A DNA stretch of 5,075 nucleotides. Source: an uncultured Clostridia bacterium. GTDB taxonomy: Bacteria > Bacillota > Clostridia > UBA1381. The stretch covers positions 1-5,075 of the forward strand of contig CALXSX010000017.1 in NCBI GenBank assembly GCA_944391265.1, written 5' to 3'. The position numbers were made by a program, and so were the translations under genes. The notes beneath the pieces are model-generated. The model was given only the letters and a program-made list of their open reading frames with translations, made no database searches and was not told the origin of the DNA. Below are positions 1 to 3,929 of the stretch, one piece after another. The first letter of the stretch is position 1, and the number at the start of each line of letters is the position of its first letter.

Positions 1-1453
1 ACGGCTTCAGATTTCCGCCGTAGAAGCCGCCCTCACAGTATGCGAGCGGGTTCGTGGAGGCTCTCATCTCGCCGAGATAATCGTAAGTCCTGAGGTGGAG
101 ATTTCTTATGAGGTTCAGATAGTAGTCGAGCACCTCATAGAAGTCCTTGCTCTCCTGGCGCGACTTCGCGTAAATCATCGGCAGGTGCAGGCTTACCGCA
201 CCTATGTTCCAGCGTCCGATGAATACCGGCTGATCGTTTTCGTCGGCAGGTTTCATGCCGCCTCTTTCATACCACGGCGAAAGGAATGCACGGCAGCCCA
301 TGGGCGATACGACCTTTTTGTATTTCTTGTACATGGAAGCGACATAGCCTTCGCCTGTGAGCGACAGCCAGTCGGGGTACATAGTTTTTGCCGAGCAGTC
401 AACGCCCGCTTCAAACAGCTCCTCAAGCTCCTTGCCGGGGCCGTGGAGGTTTTCGTCATAAAGGAACACAATTTTCGGGAAAAGCACCGGGCGCTTGTAC
501 CCTGCCTTGCCCTGACCGTTCTTTCTTACATCGAGCATGCAAAGCGTTGCCATTTTCGCGAATTTGCCCGTTCCCAGACCTGCCGTCATCGTGATGAACG
601 GGTAGTCGCCTCTGCTTGATGCAACGGTGTTGAACTTGTATTCAAAGCCCTGGAAGCCCTGCTCAAAGTCACGTTTTACGTCCTTTTCAGCTTCTTCCTC
701 TGCACGCTCCCTGCTGACTCCGAGTGCCATGAACTTGTTTACATATTTATTGAAGGTCTTTTCCGCATACGGCTCGAGTATCTCGTCTATGTGCGCCACT
801 GTAAATCCGCCGTACTGCTGGCTTGCCGCGGAAAGCACTATATCGCCTATAACGTCAAAGGCAACGTCGAGTGTTTTTGGCTCGTTGTACCACAGATTCC
901 CCATTTCAAAGCCGCCGGTGAGCACTTTCTCCACGTCAAAGAGGCAACAATTCATCGTGTCGCGCCTTGCCGACATATCGTGGATGTAGATGTATCCGTC
1001 ACGGCACGCCTGAAGCTCCTCTGTCGTGAGGAAAAACTTTTTATAAAGCTCCTTGTTGAGCTGATTGTAAATAAGGCTTCTCTTTGTCGAAACGAGCGCG
1101 CTGTCCGTATTCGAGTTTTCCTTGTCACCAATGTACATTATCGACTGGCTCTTCTGGTACACCTCGTCGAGCATATGCACAAAATCCTGCTTGTAGTTTC
1201 TGTAATCGCGGTAGCTTTTCGCGACCTTCGGATTAACTCTGTCGAGAGCGCCTTCGACGATGTTGTGCATCTGCGTTATCGATATTTCCTCCTTGCCGAG
1301 CGATCTCGCCTCTTCCTCCACAAATTTGCATATGAACTCCGTTTCAGCTTCTGTGAACTTGATAAGCACTCTGTTCGCCGATTTGTTTACGGCAGTGACA
1401 ACCTTGCGGATGTCAAAAACTTCCCTTGTTCCGTCTTTTTTTATTACGTACAT
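1..1453 (-). CDS. nrdD: Anaerobic (class III) ribonucleoside-triphosphate reductase, N-terminal 484 codons; 3' end lies off the left edge
   Basis: This enzyme reduces ribonucleoside triphosphates to dNTPs without oxygen, using a glycyl radical installed by the activase NrdG. Read on the minus strand from the ATG at 1453-1451, the frame stays open to the window edge. Residues about 3-95 look like an ATP-cone allosteric domain (VIKKDGTREVFDIRKVV at the start). The catalytic barrel follows: GYIYIHD (residues 153-159), MNCCLFD (167-173, C169/C170) and SPMGCRAFL with C387, then GRWNIGAVSLHLP. The cysteines of the MNCC and MGCR segments match the conserved finger-loop and radical-chemistry positions of class III reductases. 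The usual protein is about 700 residues or more, so the C-terminal zinc site and the glycyl-radical RVCGY-type motif are outside the window, as would be any nrdG. The start is supported by a Shine-Dalgarno 12 nt upstream and by the N-terminus matching the family. The identity is secure from motifs; allosteric behaviour is inferred. Confidence 0.95.
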   Translation of the reverse strand, partial: MYVIKKDGTREVFDIRKVVTAVNKSANRVLIKFTEAETEFICKFVEEEARSLGKEEISITQMHNIVEGALDRVNPKVAKSYRDYRNYKQDFVHMLDEVYQKSQSIMYIGDKENSNTDSALVSTKRSLIYNQLNKELYKKFFLTTEELQACRDGYIYIHDMSARRDTMNCCLFDVEKVLTGGFEMGNLWYNEPKTLDVAFDVIGDIVLSAASQQYGGFTVAHIDEILEPYAEKTFNKYVNKFMALGVSRERAEEEAEKDVKRDFEQGFQGFEYKFNTVASSRGDYPFITMTAGLGTGKFAKMATLCMLDVRKNGQGKAGYKRPVLFPKIVFLYDENLHGPGKELEELFEAGVDCSAKTMYPDWLSLTGEGYVASMYKKYKKVVSPMGCRAFLSPWYERGGMKPADENDQPVFIGRWNIGAVSLHLPMIYAKSRQESKDFYEVLDYYLNLIRNLHLRTYDYLGEMRASTNPLAYCEGGFYGGNLKP

Positions 1454-1465
1454 AATTTTTTTCTA

Positions 1466-1472
1466 TCCTTTC
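1466..1472 (-). promoter_or_regulatory. Ribosome binding site of nrdD
   Basis: On the minus strand GAAAGGA lies 12 nt upstream of the nrdD ATG at 1453-1451. The spacing is somewhat long, and the spacer is A-rich (unstructured), which fits an accessible start. No other in-frame start with a better site is seen. Confidence 0.7.
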
Positions 1473-1474
1473 AG

Positions 1475-1490
1475 AATCTATATGTAGTGT
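1475..1490. promoter_or_regulatory. NrdR box, nrdD-proximal copy
   Basis: AATCTATATGTAGTGT fits the 16-bp NrdR consensus acaCwAtATaTwGtgt at the core CTATATGTAG and in the right half (GTGT); the left flank is degenerate. It starts exactly 32 bp from the second copy at 1507, about three helical turns, which is the arrangement NrdR needs. NrdR is a zinc-finger/ATP-cone repressor of ribonucleotide reductase genes that senses (d)ATP. The box lies in the nrdD 5' leader, 22 bp before the start codon. The nrdR gene itself is not in the window. Confidence 0.85.
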
Positions 1491-1506
1491 TAATTTTATA
1501 ATTTTA

Positions 1507-1522
1507 TCACTATATGTAGTGG
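1507..1522. promoter_or_regulatory. NrdR box, promoter-proximal copy
   Basis: TCACTATATGTAGTGG contains the near-palindrome CACTATATGTAGTG and is the better of the two copies. It is separated by 16 bp from the box at 1475-1490. It begins 10 bp downstream of the proposed nrdD -10 element, so it would cover the transcription start or first transcribed bases, a good place for repression. It also overlaps a second, weaker possible promoter (TTGACC at 1526-1521 with TTATAA at 1501-1496, 19-bp spacer). Confidence 0.9.
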
Positions 1523-1531
1523 TCAAAACAT

Positions 1532-1560
1532 ATTCTACTACAAAACATGATGTTTGTCAA
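1532..1560 (-). promoter_or_regulatory. Sigma-A-type promoter for nrdD
   Basis: On the minus strand a perfect -35 TTGACA (1560-1555) is followed by exactly 17 bp and TAGAAT (1537-1532), one mismatch from TATAAT. Predicted start of transcription is near 1525, giving a leader of about 70 nt that carries both NrdR boxes. The spacer itself holds a 13-bp palindrome (1543-1555). A weaker promoter overlapping the first NrdR box cannot be excluded. Confidence 0.75.
1543..1555. repeat. 13-bp palindrome inside the nrdD promoter spacer
   Basis: AAACAT-G-ATGTTT is a perfect 6-bp-arm inverted repeat with a one-base centre. Allowing one extra A on the left, it extends to ACAAAACAT/ATGTTTGT. It lies between the -35 and -10 of the nrdD promoter and touches the -35 element, where a bound protein would block RNA polymerase. 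I do not recognise it as a known operator. In such AT-rich DNA a repeat this short could also arise by chance. Confidence 0.45.
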
Positions 1561-1641
1561 CCAAAATTTTAAAATGCAACATTACTGTAATATTTTATCA
1601 TGTTTTTTAATTTTTATCAAGACGGAAAACGCAAAAAATAT

Positions 1642-1662
1642 AAATTGAAACTATTTCAATTT
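1642..1662. repeat. Perfect 9-bp inverted repeat with 3-nt centre; possible operator
   Basis: The arms AAATTGAAA (1642-1650) and TTTCAATTT (1654-1662) are perfect reverse complements around the centre CTA. It has only one G:C pair per arm and no T-run after it, so it is a poor terminator and a 3-nt loop makes a strained hairpin; a protein-binding site is more likely. It lies about 80 bp upstream of the nrdD -35 and about 65 bp upstream of the yicC -35, so it could serve either gene. It does not match the Fur, PerR, Zur, Rex, NrdR or LexA sites that I know. Function unknown. Confidence 0.6.
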
Positions 1663-1684
1663 GAAAAACATGGCAAAATAACCT

Positions 1685-1722
1685 AAAAAAAGTTAAAAAA
1701 TTTAAAAAAAATTTACTAAAAA
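1685..1722 (+). promoter_or_regulatory. Phased A-tracts / UP-element-like region upstream of the yicC promoter
   Basis: Four A-runs lie at 1685-1691, 1695-1700, 1704-1711 and 1718-1722, with centres about 9.5, 10 and 12.5 bp apart, close to one helical turn. With a start of transcription near 1761 the last two runs fall at about -57 to -50 and -43 to -39, the positions of the two A-rich parts of an UP element contacted by the RNA polymerase alpha C-terminal domain. Curvature and promoter stimulation are inferred. Confidence 0.45.
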
Positions 1723-1726
1723 GCGT

Positions 1727-1754
1727 TTTACATTTGAAAAAAATATGGTATAAT
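1727..1754 (+). promoter_or_regulatory. Sigma-A-type promoter for the yicC-remA-gmk-rpoZ-priA operon
   Basis: TTTACA (1727-1732, one mismatch from TTGACA) is followed by a 16-bp spacer and a perfect TATAAT (1749-1754). The -10 is preceded by TGG, an extended -10 (TGn) element. Predicted start of transcription is near 1761, giving a leader of about 37 nt. This is the only strong plus-strand promoter I see ahead of the five genes. Confidence 0.82.
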
Positions 1755-1784
1755 TAAAATGTATCTTTATACGCACTTTTAAAA

Positions 1785-1789
1785 GGGGG
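1785..1789 (+). promoter_or_regulatory. Ribosome binding site of yicC
   Basis: GGGGG within AAAAGGGGGT lies 8 nt upstream of the ATG at 1798. It pairs with the anti-Shine-Dalgarno mostly through GG and G:U contacts, but its spacing is ideal and it fixes the start. Confidence 0.75.
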
Positions 1790-1797
1790 TCTGACTG

Positions 1798-2676
1798 ATG
1801 ATAAAAAGCATGACAGGCTACGGAAGATATGAGCAGATTGTATCTGGCAAGAAAATTTCTGCCGAAATAAAATCCGTAAACCACAGATATTCGGATTATT
1901 CCGTAAAGCTTCCGAGGCATATGCTTTTTTTGGAGGACAAGATTAGGAAAACCGTTTCTCAGTACATATCGAGGGGGAAAATCGATATTTATATAAGTGT
2001 GGAGGGCTGCGGCGAGGCGGATAAAAACGTCATTTTAAACGAGGAGCTTGCAGCGGAGTACCTTGCTGCCGTACGCGCGCTCAGGGACAGGTTCGGCCTT
2101 GCCGACGATATAACTACTATGAGTCTGTGCCGCTTTTCTGATATTTTCAGGGTGGAGCGCAAAGAAGAGGACGAGGATAAGCTCTGGGAGGATGTGCAGG
2201 CGGTGCTTGAGCACGCTCTTTCAGATTTTACGGCTATGCGAAGCCGCGAGGGCGAGAGAATATACAAGGACCTGCGTGCGAGAGTGGATTACATGAGGGA
2301 GCTTGCATATGAGGTGGAGAAAAGCTCGCCGCGTATAGTCGAGCAGTATTCAAAGCGCCTTTACGATAAGATAAAGGAGGTCATCGGCGACAGGCAGATT
2401 GACGAAGCGAGAGTGCTGACAGAGACGGCTATATTTGCCGACAAGGCTGCGACAAACGAGGAGACGGTTCGCCTTGCAAGCCATTTTGACGAATACTGCG
2501 TGATACTTGACTCGGACGAGCCGGCAGGCAGACGCCTCGACTTTCTAACCCAGGAGATAAACCGCGAAATAAACACCATAGGTTCAAAGGCAAACGACCT
2601 TGAGGTGTCGAAAATAGTTGTAGCTCTCAAGGCAGAGCTTGAGAAAATGCGTGAGCAGATTCAGAATATCGAGTAG
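1798..2676 (+). CDS. yicC: YicC/YloC family endoribonuclease
   Basis: The 292-residue product has the usual length of the family (B. subtilis YloC is about the same). It begins MIKSMTGYGRYE, the hallmark N-terminal motif of YicC proteins, and ends with the conserved DUF1732 block: QEINREINTIGSKAND from residue 252, then KAELEKMREQIQNIE to residue 292. The N-terminal YicC domain covers about the first 155 residues; the middle (REGERIYKDLRARVDYM and on) is charged and helical, as in the ring-forming family members. Members are RNA endonucleases acting in the cytoplasm; the E. coli protein has been linked to small-RNA turnover. It is the first gene of the operon, and its stop codon TAG overlaps the ribosome binding site of remA, 13 nt before that gene. 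No missing motifs or frameshifts are seen. The family is secure; the RNA targets here are unknown. Confidence 0.95.
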   Translation: MIKSMTGYGRYEQIVSGKKISAEIKSVNHRYSDYSVKLPRHMLFLEDKIRKTVSQYISRGKIDIYISVEGCGEADKNVILNEELAAEYLAAVRALRDRFGLADDITTMSLCRFSDIFRVERKEEDEDKLWEDVQAVLEHALSDFTAMRSREGERIYKDLRARVDYMRELAYEVEKSSPRIVEQYSKRLYDKIKEVIGDRQIDEARVLTETAIFADKAATNEETVRLASHFDEYCVILDSDEPAGRRLDFLTQEINREINTIGSKANDLEVSKIVVALKAELEKMREQIQNIE

Positions 2677-2680
2677 GAGG
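2675..2680 (+). promoter_or_regulatory. Ribosome binding site of remA, overlapping the yicC stop codon
   Basis: AGGAGG begins inside the yicC stop codon TAG (2674-2676) and lies 9 nt upstream of the ATG at 2690; the full match AGGAGGTG runs to 2682. The strong site picks this ATG over the ATG upstream at 2639, which is in frame but would lie inside the yicC coding sequence without such a site. Terminating ribosomes from yicC would be placed directly at it. Confidence 0.85.
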
Positions 2681-2689
2681 TGCGGTTTT

Positions 2690-2941
2690 ATGAAGCTTAT
2701 AAATGTTGGGTTCGGCAACATGGTCTGCGCCGATAAGATAGTTGCGATAGTCGGCTCCGATTCGGCTCCGATAAAGAGGATAATCAGGGAGAGCGAGGAC
2801 AAGGGCATGCTTATAAACGCCACATACGGCAGACGCACAAGGGCTGTAATAGTAGCCGAGAGCGGGCACGTTATCTTGTCGAGCGTACAGCCTGAGACTA
2901 TAGTCGGCAGAATAGAAACGGAGGATGAGGAAGATGAATAA
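2690..2941 (+). CDS. remA: RemA/YlzA-like DNA-binding regulator (DUF370)
   Basis: The 83-residue protein closely follows RemA of B. subtilis: KLINVGFGNMV (residues 2-12), SAPIKRIIRESEDKGMLINATYGRRTRAVIV (25-55) and HVILSSVQPETIVGRI (60-75). RemA forms oligomeric rings that bind and wrap DNA; in Bacillus it activates biofilm-matrix and osmoprotection genes. The basic GRRTR segment (47-51) belongs to the conserved core tied to DNA binding. The last eight residues are acidic (ETEDEEDE). The gene sits between yicC and gmk, as in many Firmicutes, and its last 8 nt overlap the start of gmk. The start at 2690 gives the family's usual N-terminus; a start at 2639 would add 17 residues unlike the family. 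The family is certain; its regulon in this organism is unknown and may not involve biofilm. Confidence 0.93.
   Translation: MKLINVGFGNMVCADKIVAIVGSDSAPIKRIIRESEDKGMLINATYGRRTRAVIVAESGHVILSSVQPETIVGRIETEDEEDE
2920..2924 (+). promoter_or_regulatory. Ribosome binding site of gmk, inside remA
   Basis: GGAGG lies within the end of the remA coding sequence, 9 nt before the ATG at 2934. It directly abuts another in-frame ATG at 2925, leaving no spacer, so it decides for the start at 2934. Confidence 0.8.
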
Positions 2942-3527
2942 AGGCGTACTTTACATTATTTCCGGGCCGAGCGGAACGGGAAAGGGTACCATATGCGCCG
3001 AGATAATAGACAGAAGAGACATATATCTGAGCGTTTCCACCACGTCGAGGAACAAGCGCTCCGGGGAGATAGCGGGAGTTACGTACAACTACACAACGCC
3101 GGAGGAATTCCGCAAAATGGCGGAGGAGGGCGAGCTTCTCGAATGGGCGGTTTACAACGGAAATTACTACGGCACACCGAGGGCGAGAATAGAACAGCTT
3201 CTTGACGAGGGCAAGGACGTGCTTCTTGAGATAGAGCCGCAGGGCGCGCTTAAGGTAAAGGAAAAAATACCTGAAACGGTTTTGATATTTGTCATACCGC
3301 CGTCAATAGAGGTGCTCAGGAGCCGCCTTGTTTCAAGAGGACGTGAAACCGAGGAGGAAATAAACGCCAGAATAGACGCTGCAAAATGGGAGTTCATGCA
3401 GGCGCCGAAATACAATTACATAGTTGAAAACGACGATTTGGCGCAGTGTGTGTCTGAGGTAATGTCGATAATGGATAACTGCACTGCAAAACGTAAAAAG
3501 GTATATAAGCTTTTGATGAGCGAATAA
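2934..3527 (+). CDS. gmk: Guanylate kinase
   Basis: Gmk transfers phosphate from ATP to GMP (or dGMP) to give GDP, an essential cytoplasmic step in purine nucleotide supply. The 197-residue product has the normal length. The P-loop is GPSGTGKGT (residues 11-19). The GMP-binding region follows: SVSTTSRNKRSGE (33-45, with R39 and R42), Y51, E70 and GNYYGT (76-81). The lid is LVSRGRETEEEINARI (132-147), and the C-terminal core has YNYIVENDD (160-168). One deviation is EIEPQGA (99-105), where most members have (D/E)IDxQGA, so aspartate 101 is replaced by glutamate. The start at 2934 is chosen over 2925 because of the spacing from GGAGG and because MNKGVLYIISGPSG fits the family. It overlaps remA by 8 nt and is followed after 24 nt by rpoZ, the usual Firmicutes order. 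Confidence 0.96.
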   Translation: MNKGVLYIISGPSGTGKGTICAEIIDRRDIYLSVSTTSRNKRSGEIAGVTYNYTTPEEFRKMAEEGELLEWAVYNGNYYGTPRARIEQLLDEGKDVLLEIEPQGALKVKEKIPETVLIFVIPPSIEVLRSRLVSRGRETEEEINARIDAAKWEFMQAPKYNYIVENDDLAQCVSEVMSIMDNCTAKRKKVYKLLMSE

Positions 3528-3534
3528 TATAAAT

Positions 3535-3541
3535 GGAAGGA
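3535..3541 (+). promoter_or_regulatory. Ribosome binding site of rpoZ
   Basis: GGAAGGA lies 10 nt upstream of the ATG at 3552, in the 24-nt gap after gmk. No terminator or convincing promoter is seen in this gap, so rpoZ is read from the upstream operon promoter. Confidence 0.75.
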
Positions 3542-3551
3542 TTGAGATATA

Positions 3552-3929
3552 ATGATAATCAAACACGGAATAAGTGAGCTTTCAAAAAAGGCAGACAGCA
3601 GATACACGCTCGTTATCATGGCGGCAAAGAGAGCGAGAATGCTCGGCGAGAACCCGCCCGAGGACCCGGACGCTGAAGAGAACCCGGTTTCTGAGGCAAT
3701 TGATGAGATTGCTGACGGCACAGTCCAGTATTGCCGCGGTGAGGAAGGCTTGGATGCAGGCGAGACAGGAGAGGCAGACAGCGTGTTTACGCCGTCAACC
3801 GAGCCCAGCTCCGACCTCAATTTAGAGGCGCTCAGATACGAGCTTGAAGCGGCGGAGAGAAGAGCGAAAGAGGAGAAAGAAAAAACGGAGCAGGAAAATT
3901 CAGCAGACGATGAACAGTCTGAGCAGTGA
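3552..3929 (+). CDS. rpoZ: RNA polymerase omega subunit with a long acidic C-terminal extension
   Basis: Omega helps fold and assemble the beta-prime subunit of RNA polymerase. The core fits the family: ISELSKKADSRYTLVIMAAKRARML (residues 7-31), then NPVSEAIDEIADGTVQY (44-60), equivalent to the PVxxALEEIAxGKI block. The protein has 125 residues where Firmicutes omega is usually about 65-90. The additional 65 residues hold a Gly/Asp/Glu/Ser-rich linker (about 61-88), a likely charged helix (LNLEALRYELEAAERRAKEEKEKTEQ, about 89-114) and an acidic end (ENSADDEQSEQ). The role of the tail is unknown; it could be a disordered interaction tail. The place after gmk supports the call. The last 20 nt overlap the start of priA. 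I am sure of the family, and see no sign that the extension comes from a frameshift, as it stays in the same frame with a normal stop. Confidence 0.92.
   Translation: MIIKHGISELSKKADSRYTLVIMAAKRARMLGENPPEDPDAEENPVSEAIDEIADGTVQYCRGEEGLDAGETGEADSVFTPSTEPSSDLNLEALRYELEAAERRAKEEKEKTEQENSADDEQSEQ
3892..3895 (+). promoter_or_regulatory. Weak ribosome binding site candidate for priA, inside rpoZ
   Basis: AGGA lies 14 nt upstream of the ATG at 3910, which is longer than optimal. There is no better site nearby, so priA is probably translated largely by ribosomes finishing rpoZ, whose stop is 17 nt past the priA start. Confidence 0.4.

Larger units (their letters stand above)
1454..1797. other. Divergent AT-rich intergenic control region between nrdD and yicC
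   Basis: This 344-bp stretch holds no credible gene. From left to right it contains the nrdD ribosome binding site, two NrdR boxes, the nrdD promoter with an internal palindrome, a featureless AT-rich middle (about 1561-1640), a perfect 9-bp-arm palindrome (1642-1662), phased A-tracts (1685-1722), the yicC promoter and the yicC ribosome binding site. There is no GC-rich hairpin followed by a T-run, as expected between divergently transcribed genes. The sharp drop in GC against both flanking genes is typical of a promoter region rather than a sign of transfer. Confidence 0.85.

Noticed and set aside
95..1501. Long plus-strand open frames at 95-619, 627-989, 791-1501 and 1260-1487
   Set aside because: They lie antisense to nrdD, whose minus-strand frame has clear family motifs throughout. 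Their translations are Cys/His/Arg/Leu-rich and resemble no known family, and none has a convincing ribosome binding site.
1539..1554. Possible third NrdR box in phase with the other two
   Set aside because: The next 32-bp step beyond the box at 1507 does not show the CTATATGTAG core; only a loose CTACTACA half-site lies nearby, within the promoter -10 region.
1578..1594. AT-rich palindrome around ATTAC-T-GTAAT
   Set aside because: The perfect arms are only 5 bp, extended only with a mismatch. A repeat of this size is expected by chance in DNA this rich in A and T, and it has no special place relative to either promoter.
1702..1920. Minus-strand 72-codon frame across the yicC start
   Set aside because: It crosses the yicC promoter, leader and N-terminal coding region, is composed of AT-rich intergenic translation at its end, and has no supporting site or similarity.
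2639..2689. Extended start for remA at the upstream ATG 2639
   Set aside because: This would overlap the end of yicC, lacks a ribosome binding site, and adds residues not found in RemA; ATG 2690 has AGGAGG at good spacing and the family N-terminus.
3500..3551. Possible internal promoter before rpoZ (TAATAT/TATAAA-like strings)
   Set aside because: No -35 element with correct spacing precedes these strings, and the 24-nt gap is fully accounted for by a ribosome binding site within an operon.
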